Shown piece after piece: positions 1 through 11,927 of a stretch of DNA of 64,000 nt (the stretch's first letter is position 1; each line of letters starts with the position of its first letter). A program made the position numbers and the translations under genes. The notes below the pieces were generated by a model that saw only the letters and a program-made list of their open reading frames with translations, made no database searches and was not told the origin of the DNA. This stretch comes from Epiperipatus broadwayi (Eukaryota; Onychophora; Udeonychophora; Euonychophora; Peripatidae): contig JAQFVV010000064.1 in NCBI GenBank assembly GCA_028023455.1, positions 370,001 to 434,000 on the forward strand, in the 5' to 3' direction.

Positions 1-299
1 TAGCCAATCACTCTTCTATTAATATAAATGGATATGTAATAATCCAATAATATGAGGCATTAGATTGATGTAAGTTTAAATGGGCATAACTACAATATCA
101 AATCCACTAAGGACTTTGAGCATTCCATTATTGTTTGTTCAATGAAATGTATGAGTAAATTGTTGAAAGGGTGAGAAGATTGAAGCCTCTCCATCAAAGT
201 TTAAGGAATTGCTGTTTTAATATAAACTGAGAATTGGTTGTATATATATGTGTGTGGGAGAAAGTCAAATCCTCTGTTATATATATGTTATACATATAA
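1..299. other. AT-rich stretch, no gene seen
   Basis: No ORF, RNA gene or repeat end is recognisable. A short TA/TG run lies near 240-256. Confidence 0.6.
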
Positions 300-2022
300 A
301 ATCAAACAAGTTATAAATTTTGTAACTTGCATTTAAGCTTGCATTTAAATGATCACTAGATGGACCTTACCAATAACTCTAAACAAGTTTTATTTTTGTA
401 AGTGCCAAAGGAGAAAGAATTCAAAATCTCTATCATTAAATCCCTATCTTCAGACCAATTGGTTTCAAGCTTATGGCTCATCTCAGTGGAGGGCTGGACT
501 CTAGAAACTAGATCTGCAACACTAACTCAAAAGTCAGCTCTTATAAAACATGTTTCTATCAATTTGAAAGTTTGAACTTTTCAGACATGTAAATGTCTTC
601 AAATCCAGCTTTGCAAACCAGATAGCTCTCAGTTTCACCATAAAGTAATAGCCTCTGCAATAGAGCATCACAAAAGCCATCAAGGGTACACTTATAATAA
701 TTAATAACACAAGTTATAATTTTTGTAACTTGCTTTTAAGCTTACATTTAAATGATCATTAGATGAAGCTTACCAATAGCTCTAAACAAGCTTTATTTTT
801 ATAAGTGTCAAAAGAGAAAGAATTCAAAATCTTTATCATGAAGTCCCTACCTTCAGAACAATTGGATTCGAGCCTATGGCTCACCTCAATGGTGGGCTGG
901 AACTCAATGATAGAGAATTTGAATTCTTTCTCTTTCAGCACCTATAAAAATAAAGCTTGTTTAGAACTATTGGTAAGCTCAACCTAGTGATCATTTAAAT
1001 TCAAGCTTAAAATCAAGTTATGAAATTGATAACTTGTTTTATTAATTATTATAAGCATTCATTTGATGGCTTTTGTGAGATAGGGACTTAACAATAAAGA
1101 TTTTGAATTCTTTCTCTTTTGGCACTTATAAAAATAAAGCTTGTTTACAGCAATTGGTAAGCTCCATCTAGTGATCAATTCAATGCAAGCTTAAAAGCAA
1201 GTTATAAAATTTATAACTTGTTTTAATTAATTATTATAAGTGTACCATTAATGGCTTTTATGATGCTATATTACAGAGGCTATTACTATATGATGAAACT
1301 GAGCTGAATTCAGACCCATATAGCAATCTGGTTTGCAAATCTGGATTTAAAGACATTTACATGTCTGAAAAGTTCAGACTTTCAAATTGATATAAACATG
1401 TTTTATAAGTGCTGACTTTTGAGTTAGTGTTTTAGATCTTGTTTCTAGAGTCCCAGCCTTCCACTGAGATGAGCCATAAGCTCAAAACCAATTTGTCTGG
1501 AAGTAAGGACTTAACAATAGAGATTTCGAATTCTTTCTTTTTCAACACTTATGGAAATGAAGCTCGTTTAGGGTTATTGATAAACTCCATCTAGTGATCA
1601 TTTAAATGCAAGCTTAAAAGCAAGTTACAAAATTTATAACTTGTTTTATCAATTATTATAAGTGTACATTTGATGGCTTTTGTGATGCCATATTGCAGAG
1701 CCTATTACTATAAGGTGAAACTGAGCTGAAATGAGACCCATACAGCTATCTGATTTGCAAACATGGAATTGAAGACATTTACATGTCTGAAAAGTTCATA
1801 CTTTCAAATTGATAAAAATGTGTTTTATTAGTGCTGACTTTTGAGATAATGTTTTAGATCTAGTTTCTAGAGTCCCAGCTCTCCACTGAAGTGAGCCATA
1901 ATCCCAAAACCAATTGGTCTGGAGGTAGGGACTTAACTTATAGAGATTTTGAATTCTTTCTCTTTCAGCACTTATAAAAATAAAGCTTGTTTAGAGCTAT
2001 TGGTAAGCTCCATCTAGTGATA
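300..2022. repeat. Family R repeat array 1 (direct and inverted copies)
   Basis: Copies of a roughly 430-bp unit in both orientations. Each begins with an imperfect palindrome built on CAAGTTATAAATTTTGTAAC and contains TGATCACTAGATGGA, ACTAGATCT, a TTCAGACATGTAAATGT block and TTTCACCATATAGTAA. Two plus-strand units (about 300-710 and 710-905) meet minus-strand units (about 905-1230, 1230-1655 and 1655-2022), so the centre folds back at about 905. Short ORFs on both strands here are by-products of the palindrome. The same family recurs at 28383-29425 and 44105-45226. No protein, pol III box or transposase is seen. A foldback element or a dispersed satellite are the best guesses. Confidence 0.75.
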
Positions 2023-2062
<40 letters not shown>

Positions 2063-2068
2063 AGGGGG
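2023..2068. repeat. (TA)n(TG)n microsatellite and G run
   Basis: Alternating TA followed by TG and a run of G directly abuts the end of the family R array. Confidence 0.9.
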
Positions 2069-4487
2069 GGGGTTCATTTGTTCATCTATGTATCAAAGAA
2101 GTTTGATCTCTATAATCTAAAACTAAGTGAATTTTCATTAAGTTCCTCATGATCATAGCTATCTCAAATTAATTATTGTTTTAGCTTTATTTGTAATGTA
2201 ATGTAATTATGGATGCATTTTTATTTAAATTAATCAATTTAAATATTCTATTTATTAGATAGTCAGACACTATTTTTTGTATTTATTACATTTTTATGGT
2301 TGGCAATAAACCACACCTCCTTCATCTTTGATTTTTTGTCATTGGGGTTTGATGCATAGGTCAAAATTATAACCAATTGTTTATTGTAGTTCTAAAAACA
2401 GACATATTTCAGGTTATTTTTAGCACACCTGCATAAGTATTTGTGCTGCAGTAATTTGGTTGAGATATTAGCTCTAGATTCATGGTAGTAGGAAACCTAT
2501 ATAGCCATGCAATGTAGGTTGTTGCATGATATCTGGTATACTATCTGTGGTGCATTCACTTGTGGTAATTTGTCTTGTGCGTGATTAATCAACCTATTAA
2601 AATTAAAAGGATTATGGAAACTAACTTTGAAAAGTGGTTTGGGAACATTTTTATTATGTTCTTTGTTAATCTTGCAATACAAGACATGCTAACCCATTGC
2701 TTATTTTTAACTTGCATATTTAAAGTTTGTTTTATATTTTTATAGAGTTGTTGATAGCATTTCTGAGAATATTTTTGCTAGAGTCTATAATATTTAGATC
2801 ACTTACTATTCATTTCTATTGATTTTTATTTGCTTTGTATTTACATTGCATTGATTTTTTTTAAAGAAATGTCTAAATCCTACTAATTTATGAGTCATTT
2901 GTGTTTAGATAAGGGGTGAATAGCACCTTTATTTTCAAGTAGTTTTATCACCTTTTTATAATCCAACATATATTTATTTATTTGGATTGCCATATCTAAA
3001 TACTTTAAGCTATATTTGTTATTTTCATGTTCAATAGTCCATATTAAGGCTTATTTCTTCACCAGTAAGTCTCACATGTAAATATTACTTTGTTCCAGAT
3101 TACATACAAGAATGTTATCAATATATTATTGATGTATGATCTTTTTTCATATAAGACTGTATAATTTTTGTCTTTCACACTAGACAGTGTCAAGCTGCAT
3201 ATAATTCCCTGATGAACAGTTCCATTAGCCTTGCATTTTCATCATGTAGAACTTCTTAAATTTTGCTGTTATATCTTTGTCAATTCAGTTGAACATATCT
3301 ATAATGAAAGTGCATCTTTGAGAATTGTAGCTGATATTCTTTAATAGATTTTTATAATATTAATGGAAAACCTCTGGCACAGACCCTTATAGCTCAGTGA
3401 TTTTAGTGAGGCTAATTTATTATCTTTTTTTATTATTTGCACTGCCTAAGTATTGTATTAGTTCTAAGGATGATTTAATAGTTTATTTGCCAAAACCCAA
3501 CTGGCACTTTAATCATTTCCCTATACTAATTGTGCCTGTAGTAGTATGCACCTCATTGCAGCAAATAGATGTATTTTAAAATTCTTCTTTCTTGTAAGCT
3601 TCATTGCAATACTTGGTTGTATGAAGTTTATAAACTTGTTTTTTGTGGCTTTTATATTATATAACTCAATTTTTTAAAAGTGTAAATCCATTTGCTGTTC
3701 TGTTTTTAAAGGAGATATTCATTTGTATTCATCAACCCGAAGCAGTTGCCTTTATTCTCTGTAAAATATATGATCTTGTTTTATATATAATTAAATTTGT
3801 AATATTTCAGTTATTTATTTAAATAAGGCATCTTTGTTGACTATGCTGGTGAATTTATCTTCAAAGTCAGCCATAGTTTCTAAGTGTGGACTTTTCCATG
3901 TACCTCATACATATTGTGGACTGCACTCGATATTTGCCTGCTTAGCAAAAAAACTCTAGTATCTGTAATCACTTAAGGCTATTCTAAGTGGTATGTCATA
4001 ATGCCTTACTTAATATTATTTTTTCTTTTTCCATAAATTATTTTTTGAATGGTTTTTTAAACCATGAATTATGTAATTTAATAATTGTATTTTGATATAT
4101 ATGGTTGTTTTATCATACTATTGTGTTGATCTGTTTAGATTATGTGATAGCACTTAGGGAAACATTTATGTTTAACACAGATCTCCAAAAACATTAAATG
4201 CACTTGTAATTTTTAAATCATCTTGTATATTTTCATCATCATTATATTGCTGTTTTCCCTTTGTGTTTGTAATTCAAATTTGTAAATCATTTATTCATCA
4301 ACCTGCATATGTAAGTATTTTTTAATTTTCTCTATCATCAGGCTGTATAATGTGATTGCTTGTTCACATATAATTCTAGTACTACTTGAATTAATTATTG
4401 GTATTATCTTCAACCATTATTGATCTAATACAGAAAGTTTAAACCAATTTCTCTGATCACTCACCTCATTCTCCATATCACACAATG
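2069..4487. other. AT-rich stretch, no gene seen
   Basis: Only short ORFs with no recognisable composition or domain. About 55 bp near 2108-2180 resembles one arm of the hairpin at 4488-4610 (shared core ATCATAGCT, then AAATTAATTATT). Confidence 0.5.
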
Positions 4488-4610
4488 TGAGTGCACTTTT
4501 AGTGAAGTTCACCAAAATCATAGCTCTTTTAAATTAATTATTACAGTACTAATAAAGAAGCACCAATAATTAATTTGAAAGAGATCATCCCAAGTATACT
4601 TAACTTTAAA
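4488..4610. repeat. Imperfect hairpin, MITE or foldback remnant
   Basis: The left arm (4500-4548, ending AAATTAATTATT) is an imperfect reverse complement of the right arm (about 4566-4606, starting AATAATTAATTTGAAAGAG) around a short loop. A diverged single arm occurs near 2108-2180, which suggests a dispersed family. No TIR or target duplication could be fixed. Confidence 0.5.
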
Positions 4611-5925
4611 TTATAATGAATAAAGAAATCACTTCTTTAAGCAGATAAAAGAACAAACCTATGCAATATATGGTACTCATCTTATAGCTAAAGACACCAC
4701 TCTATGGTGTTGTTTTCACATTAAAACACATAAAAATGCTGTTTCCACGGCCGACACATTTGAACCCACATTTTCTATAATACAACTTTTTTGTTGTGCT
4801 ACAGAATGCAGGCTGCTATGTCGCATTGCAGTACAGCATGTATGTCGCATCACAGCAAATACATTTTCTGAATTCGCACAGTTTATAAAATAGTTACGGC
4901 TTGATGAGAGAGTTTGCATTTGAATTGGATGGAAATGTTTTCATTGGATTTTTTTTTATTTTAAAGTATTGAAATGTTCAGATTTTTTAAAGTAATAATT
5001 CTAAGACTTTTTACAATGTACTGTATTGAAGTTTTAATTAAGAAAATGTTAAAGATCTATGTTTTTAGTGAGTTGCAATTAGGTAACATGTCAAGTAACA
5101 TACTGTTCATAACATTGCACGAGACAAAGAAGATTCTACCGTGTGTATATTTTTTAAGTAAAAAAGAGCTGTAACAAAAAATATCCAGTAAGAAAAGTAC
5201 AAATATGCATGATTTTTTGTAAATTTCATAAAAAGGAAATATTATAAACATGTTTAATAAGTAAAGAAGACATTTATATGTGTTTGTTGTTGTTTAAAAA
5301 AGTTTGAGTTTCTTTCTTTTATCCGAGTACAGTTACGATTTCGATATTTTTTATTTTAGCATTACAAACAAACAGAACACTAACCCTAAAACTAACCCTA
5401 AATCTGCCTGTAACAACTTTTACTTTTTATTGTCATTCTATTTGAAGTAAAAAATAGCCGTAATATCTCTTTGTAAAAAAAAAAAAATGTAAGATGAAGA
5501 CTAAAAAAATAAAAAATAGTCCTAAGAAATTTTACTTTTTATTACGATTATTATTTTTTAGTTAAACAACAACAACAACAACAACAAAAAAGTCATAATA
5601 CAAGTAAAAAAATATCTGATAAAAAATTGATTAAAAAAAAGTCATAACACAATTTAAAAAGTATACGATATAATAAACACGAATCAAATAGTAATTTGTT
5701 GATTTTATCTTACATTCATTATAATCATTTAAATTGTATACGTTAATAAAAAATAATACTTATAAAAGATGATTTTGTTTTGTTTATATTTTTACATTAC
5801 AAATAAGCAAAGCAAAATTATTATAATCAATGGCCCGGGAATGGTCATATTTTATAGTTTTAGCATGAAAACGGTGCCATCCAACAGCATCTTTATCTAT
5901 AAACAAGCACCCAATATATATATAC
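4611..5925. other. AT-rich stretch, no gene seen
   Basis: Contains a small CTAACCCTAAAACTAACCC stretch near 5380-5402, a run of A near 5476 and an (AAC)n microsatellite at 5563-5588. No supportable gene. An AT run at 5912-5925 is the insertion site of the next element. Confidence 0.5.
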
Positions 5926-7880
5926 TGTACCAAAGTACATTGATATGTAATTAATTTAGTATGAATTCCATGTTTAAAAATATAAAAGTTTAATATTAAG
6001 AGAATAAAATGTAAAAACTAAAGAGTAGGAGGGGAGGGGGGATTTTGTATTTAATAAAATAAACTGTAAACGCTGTTTAAAATAATAAGTTGTTTAGAAT
6101 AATAAGCTGTTTAAAATAAGATTTTTTTTTGTTTAAAAGAAGGAAAAAATATTGTAATAAATAAATGATTTAATATTTTTTAAATGAATTTTTAATAAAA
6201 TAATAAAGAGATTTTGTTTTATTTTATAATAAATAAATAAATATATGTGCATGTGTGTATGCAATTTTTAATAAAAAGTAGATGCTAGAAGCTGATTTTA
6301 TTTCATTGGATGAAGAACGCTGCTGCTAAAAATAAAGTTTTCCATTGTTTAAAAAAGTATAAATAGCTCAATATTGTTCATTCTTGGTTCGGACTTTCTC
6401 ATTTTAATAAAATATTTTTGAAGTAATATTTCCAAAATGATGCATTGTTAAAAAACCAACGTATTTGCAGTTGACCGAAAAGCCGCTCTCTATGCATCTA
6501 ATATCTGCGATTAGTTCGGAAGGTAATCATCTTAAAGTAGACTACATGGACAGCAGAGTGCGGAGAATGCCAAACCAGCCATGGAAATATTAGGATACAG
6601 GATCTATGAAAGAATTTTACCAGTCATTGATGAGTTCAGAGATAATTCCATTATACTGTTTCTGTTGTATTTAAAAACCTAGGTAATTATTTGACTTTGA
6701 TATATAAACATTCCGATTTCCTTTAAAAATGAAGATAGACTTTATTAAGAAAACTTTGAACTTTTTGAATTAAACTTTAAAAAAATAATAAACTTTAAAC
6801 TTCAAAAGATAATATTTGAAATAATAAAATAAGTAAAAGCAGCTTCAATTAAATAATATTTTTGGCATGCACATATGTGTGATTTGATTTTTAAACTTAA
6901 ACTTAAAAAATAAGAATAATAAAATATGATGTAATGTGTATAATTTATTTGCTTATGTAATATATTAAAATGCTTATTTTAATCTTTAAAAAAAGAAGTG
7001 TATGTGTGTTTCATTATAAGATAAAATGATGCATTTCTTTTAAAATAAAGTAAAACATTTAAATTATTTTTCTTAAAATAATTATGTTTATTCTGATGCA
7101 TGCGGGTAAGTATAATTATTTATTTTCTTAATAAGAGTAGGAGGGAAACAAATCCAATCATTAATAATAGTATTTTAGAAAAAATTTGCCAAGTTAAATC
7201 TATAAATGTTTAGCATTCAGTATAATGTTTTTATTATTAGTTTTAAAGGAGCAAAGTATTATTTTGAATAGTTCGGGGGAAAATTGTTTTAGTTTTAGGA
7301 AATAGTAGCAGTTTAGAACAGGCGGGTGTTTAAGATACCTTTTGTTTGTTTATTAGTGGGTGATTGTAACTGACAGAGATAGTGGACGTTTCAGGCACCG
7401 GATTATGCTGATCAGATGGACATGCTAATTCTAATGTAATTAGCTGGTGCTTAAGGGATTTTTTTTCTTCTTTAAAAAATAATAATAAAGTGTTTATTTG
7501 ATCGGTATATATTTTGGTAGTCGAGTGTTAATAGTTTGCTATTGTTAATAGTTGACACTTTGCCTGAAAACCAACCATTTCTGTAAGGGAAATTTAGGAG
7601 GACAAAATATCATAAAATATTAGTTAATATTTTATTTGTCGATGCTTATTGTTTGTTATTTCCCATAAATGTAAGTAATAATTTTTAAATAGTAAATTTT
7701 ATAGCATTAAGAGAAGTGAAGGTAGAAAGTGTTGTTAAATATTCTAAGAGTTTTGAAGGTAGTTTTTTAAGAAATAGTGTTAAATAGTTGTAGTTAGTAG
7801 AAGTAGTCATTTTTTCATTGTTTTTTGTTCAAAGTAGGTGGATTTTGCAAATTAGCAGGTTGGTTTTTATGAGGCGGTTG
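5926..7880 (+). repeat. 5' LTR of LTR element 1
   Basis: Starts TGTACCAAAGTACATTG and matches 9965-11927 almost throughout. Shared sequence ends at GAGGCGGTTG; beyond this the 5' copy runs into iterated units and the 3' copy into (TA)n. The canonical ...CA end and a clean primer binding site were not found, so the true LTR end is unresolved. Confidence 0.85.
6358..6366 (+). promoter_or_regulatory. LTR TATA box (TATAAATAG)
   Basis: TATAAATAG is followed about 20-35 bp on by a likely start region. It is conserved in the 3' LTR at 10394-10402, and the solo LTR at 42355 carries the same box. Confidence 0.6.
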
Positions 7881-8660
7881 CTCTATTAGGTGCATCAACA
7901 TTACTTGAAACTTTCTTTTGGTGCATTTGATGTAGTGTAAAACTGGTTTATGTAGCGTATCAATGTGGCCTGAGAATTAGACGTTTCGAGTGGAAGAACC
8001 GACGATAGTTGTAGTTTAGAAGGGACATGGCATTATAATGTAGATAGTTGGATGTTTATTAGGTGTAGAACATGGCCCAGAAGTTGTCATTTTAAGTGAA
8101 TTAATAGAATTTGTAGTTTGGAGGAGCAGACGGCACATTAACTTAGTTAGTTGGACGTTTATTAGGCGCAATAACATGGCCTGAAAGTTGTCATTTTAAG
8201 TGATAGGACCGTAGTTGAATGGTTATTTGTGCATTAACATAGGACCAATGTAAAGGACAATTGGACATTGATGTAGAGATTTAAAGGAGTCTGAAAATAG
8301 TCATAGCAAATTATAAGATTACTATAAGACATAGTTGGGAATTCATTTGGTGAATCGACATGGCTTGAATTGTAGTTAGTTGTTTAAATGGAGGGTCAAA
8401 GTTGATCATTGTTATATATTAATAGGGGATATTTACTGAAGAAAAGTGTCATAAAGGTATTGGTAGTACTTATATTTTTTTCCCGAACAGGTTAGCTTTG
8501 GTGTATGATAAAATTTGATTTCCATGGACGTTGGAAAATAGAAACATGTTTTTTTTTTAAGATAAAAAAATAACATGCACTCCACATAGAATTAAAACTA
8601 AGAGGGTGGGGGTTGACTGTGCATGCAGTGAAATAGATTTTTCTTTGTATCTAGATAAAA
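7881..8660 (+). repeat. Degenerate iterated leader of LTR element 1
   Basis: At least four loosely spaced units have the form TTTATTAGGNGC, then AACATGGCC, then TGAAAGTTGTCATTTTAAG, for example near 7890-7920, 7950-7990, 8053-8095 and 8158-8202, with a weaker one near 8350. The GGCGC-AACATGG core resembles the primer binding site of LTR element 2 (47703-47720). This leader lies where a 5' UTR and primer binding site are expected. No ORF. Confidence 0.5.
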
Positions 8661-8667
8661 TTTAAAT

Positions 8668-9336
8668 ATGATTAATAATATAGTGGAAGAAAGTGGTAGT
8701 GAAGGAGGGGCAATGTCAGAAGTAAGTCCAATATCTTTTAAAAATCCACAGTTAGTTGAAGGAAATGTTTTCCAAATATTAGTAAACATGATGAAAGATA
8801 TGTGTAAAGATATAAATCTGAATCAGAAAATAATGAAACAAGAAATTTGTGAACTTAGGACAGAAATGAGGGAAATGAGACAGGAATTAATGGGTAGAAT
8901 GGATGTAGGTCAGGAATTAGTAGAAAAAATAAGAAAAGATGTGGATGAAGTAAAGACTGAAGTTTTAGAATTAAAACGAAATATGGAAGAATTAAAGGAG
9001 GAGTTAAATAAGGGAAAGGTAAATCAATTTAAAGTAGGCAGTATAGAAGGAGGTAATGACAAAGAATTGGAAAATTTTGAAGGGAAAATAGAGGGCAAAG
9101 AGGATGTAAGGGCTGAAATAAAAGAAATATGTAGTAATATGATGGAAAAGATAGAGCAAAAAGTAAAACAGATTGGACAGAAGTGTGATGATTTTAGTTT
9201 CAGTGATAGGCAAGAATTACAGATAGATAAGTTTATAAAAAAGCAGTTTAGTGTTTCAGTGTTTAAGGCGGAAGTGGAAGAAAACCTGTTAAGGCATTTA
9301 GAAAGTTTAAGCCATTGTTTTCGTTTAAAAGATTGA
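8668..9336 (+). pseudogene. Gag-like N-terminal region with coiled coil, broken
   Basis: An open frame of 222 codons from an ATG at 8668. Residues 1-30 are Ser/Glu/Gly-rich. Residues about 45-115 form a strong charged coiled coil with repeated ELR/EMR/ELK heptads, and the rest is Lys/Glu-rich. The last roughly 10 residues before the stop (9334-9336) do not resemble Gag. From about 9306 the neighbouring frame instead gives a capsid-like sequence, so a frameshift has cut the protein there. Coiled coil followed by a capsid-like domain is common in invertebrate LTR-element Gag proteins. Family assignment is by architecture only. Confidence 0.65.
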
Positions 9337-9761
9337 CAGAGGAAGATAAAGTTGTGGTAGCGAGTGGTTATTTACAGGGGATTGCATGTAATTGTTGGGA
9401 TACTATGGGTGACAAGCTGTGAACATTTGCTGAGTATAGACGTGTGATTTTGAGGGCATTTTGGAATGAGGCTATGCAAGATGGTATGATGTATAAAATA
9501 TCTCAGGAAAGATATGCAAGCACTCGGGGGGAAACTCATGCACAATTTTTTTATCGACAGATAGCAAAGCTTAAGGCGTTAAGAGCATTTCCCATGACAG
9601 ATGGACAAATGATCAGAATATTGCAAAATAACATGCCGCCGGAGATACAGCATTTAATGTTAAGTAAAGTTGGGTGTTTGATAGATGAGATGGCAGAATT
9701 TTTAACACAACTCGATTACACTCGGGAACCCTTAGATAGATATAGGAAATGTGATGGATGA
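9306..9761 (+). pseudogene. Gag capsid-like region, broken by a stop
   Basis: In the frame offset from the upstream ORF, this segment resembles the retrotransposon Gag capsid family. It has an EEDKV start, a hydrophobic YLQGIACNCW helix with the aromatic pair typical of this domain, then TFAEYRRVILRAFWNEAM, and a C-terminal part with ALRAFPMTDGQMIRILQNNM and MPPEIQHLML. A TGA at 9420-9422 interrupts it just before TFAEYR, and a frameshift separates it from the coiled-coil half. The final 105 codons after the first ATG (9444) remain open. No CCHC knuckle or protease follows the stop at 9759-9761. This is the main evidence that LTR element 1 is a retroelement. Confidence 0.7.
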
Positions 9762-9944
9762 AGTAATTTAATGGATAAAAAAAGAGCCACCTCATCGATT
9801 ATAGAATAAAATTATAATGGGATGGGGTTATAGTAAATAAATAAGAATACATGTATACAGTAAATAAATGTTAAGAAATAAAATTAGATTGCTTATAATT
9901 TTAAATTCTGAGAAAACTAAAATGCTCAGAATGATATTTTAGTT

Positions 9945-9964
9945 TAGAGGAGGGACGGAGATAA
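9945..9964 (+). promoter_or_regulatory. Polypurine tract of LTR element 1
   Basis: AGAGGAGGGACGGAGATAA lies immediately before the TG that opens the 3' LTR, as expected for plus-strand priming. Confidence 0.7.
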
Positions 9965-11927
9965 TGCACCAAAGTACATTGATATGTAATTAATTTATTA
10001 TGAATTCCATGTTTAAAAATACAAAAGTTTAATATTAAGAGAATAAAATGTAAAAACTAAAAAGTAGGAGGGGAGGGCGAATTTTGTATTTAATAAAATA
10101 AACTGTAAACGCTGTTTAAAATAATAAGTTGTTTAGAATAATAAGGTGTTTAAAATGAAAGATTTTTTTTTGTTTAAAAGAAAGAAAAAATCTTGGAATA
10201 AATAAATGATTTAATATTTTTTAAATTAATTTTTAATAAAATAATAAAGAGGTTTCGTTTTATTTTATAATAAATAAATATATGTGCATGTGTGTATGCA
10301 ATTTTTAATAAAAGTAGACGTTAGAAGCTGATTTTATTTCACTGGACGAAGAATGCTGCTGCTAAAAATAAAGTTTTCCATTATTTAAAAAAGTATAAAT
10401 AGCTCAGTTTTGTTCACTCTTGTTTTGGATTTTCTCATTTTAAATAAAATATTTTTGAAGTAATATTTCCAAAATGATGCATTGTTAAAAAACCAACGTA
10501 TTTGCAGTTGACCAAAAAGCCACTCTCTATGCATCTAAGATCTGCGATTAGTTCGGAAGGTAATCATGTTAAAATAGACTACATGGACAGCGGAGTGTGA
10601 GAAATGCCAAACCAGTCGTGGAAATATTAGGACACAAGATCTACAAAAGAATTTTACCAGTCATCGATGAGTTCAGAGATAATTCCATTATACTGTTTCT
10701 GTTGTATTTAAAAACCTAGGTAATTATTTGACTTTGATATATAAACATTCCGATTTCCTTTAAAAATAAAGATAGACTTTATTAAGAAAACTTTGAACTT
10801 TTTGAATTAAACTTTAAAAAAAGAATAAACTTTAAACTTCAAAAGATAATATTTGAAATAATAAAGTAAGTAAAAACAGCTTCTATTAAATAATATTTTT
10901 GCCATGCACGTATGTGTGATTTGATTTTTAAACTTAAACTTAAAAAATAATAATAATAAAATATGATGTAATGTGTATAATTTATTTGCTTAAGTAATAT
11001 ATTAAAATGCTTATTTTAATCTTTAAAAAAAGAAGTGTATGTGTGTTTCATTATAAGATAAAACGATGCGTTTCTTTTAAAATAAAGTAAAACATTTAAA
11101 TTATTTTTCTTCAAATATTTATGTTTATTCTGATGCGTGCGGGTAAGTATAAATATTTATTTTCTTAATAAGAGTAGGAGGGAAACAAATCCAATCATTA
11201 ATAATAGTATTTTAGAAAAAAATTGCCAAGTTAAATCTATAAATGTTTAGCATTCAGTATAATGTTTTTATTATTAGTTTTAAAGGAGTGAAGTATTATT
11301 TTGAATAGTTCGGGGGAAAATTGTTTTAGTTTTAGGAAATAGTAGCAGTTTAGAACAGGCGGGCGTTTAAGATACCTTTTGTTTGTTTATTAGTGGGTGA
11401 TTGGAACTGACTGATGTAGCGGACATTTCAGGCACCGAATTATGCTGATCAGATGGACATGCTAATTCTAATGTAATTAGCTGGTACCTAAGGGATTTTC
11501 TTTCTTCTTTAAAAAATAATAATGAAGTGTTTATTTGATCAGTATATATTTTGGTAGTCGAGTGTTGAATGTTATTAATAGTTTGCTATTGTTAATAGTT
11601 GACACTTTGCCTGAAAACCAACCATTTCTGTAAAGGAAATTTAGGAGGACAAAATATTATAAAATATTAGTTAATATTTTATTTGTCGATGCTTAGTGTT
11701 TGTTATTTCCCGTAAGTGTAAGTAATAATTTTTAAATAGTAAATTTTATAGCATTAAGAGAAGTGAAGGTAGAAAGTGTTGTTAAATATTCTAAGAATTT
11801 TGAAGGTAATTTTTTAAGAAATAGTGTTAAATAGTTGTAGTTAGTAGAAGTAGTCATTTTTTCGTTGTTTGTTGTTCGAAGTAGGTGGATTTTGCAAATT
11901 AGCAGGTTGGTTTTTATGAGGCGGTTG
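9965..11927 (+). repeat. 3' LTR of LTR element 1
   Basis: Near-identical to 5926-7880, starting TGCACCAAAG, with the TATA box conserved at 10394-10402. Similarity stops at GCGGTTG, where (TA)n begins at about 11931. Confidence 0.85.

Larger units (their letters stand above)
5926..11927 (+). mobile_element. LTR retrotransposon 1, Gag-only (non-autonomous)
   Basis: Two nearly identical direct repeats of about 1.96 kb (5926-7880 and 9965-11927) bracket about 2.1 kb. That interior holds a degenerate iterated leader and a broken Gag-like frame, with no zinc knuckle, protease, reverse transcriptase, RNase H or integrase. The layout is that of terminal-repeat Gag-only (TR-GAG) derivatives, which depend on enzymes from a relative. 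Orientation follows from the coding strand, the LTR TATA box and a purine-rich tract just before the 3' LTR. It sits in AT repeats on both sides, so the target duplication cannot be read. The few-percent LTR divergence (by eye) suggests moderately recent insertion, yet Gag is already broken. Confidence 0.85.

Noticed and set aside
3380-3470. tRNA-like A box (TAGCTCAGTGATTTTAG)
   Set aside because: No convincing B box or cloverleaf follows; may be a decayed SINE but cannot be supported.
5380-5402. Telomere-like CTAACCC repeats
   Set aside because: Only two imperfect units separated by extra bases; no array, so not an interstitial telomere.
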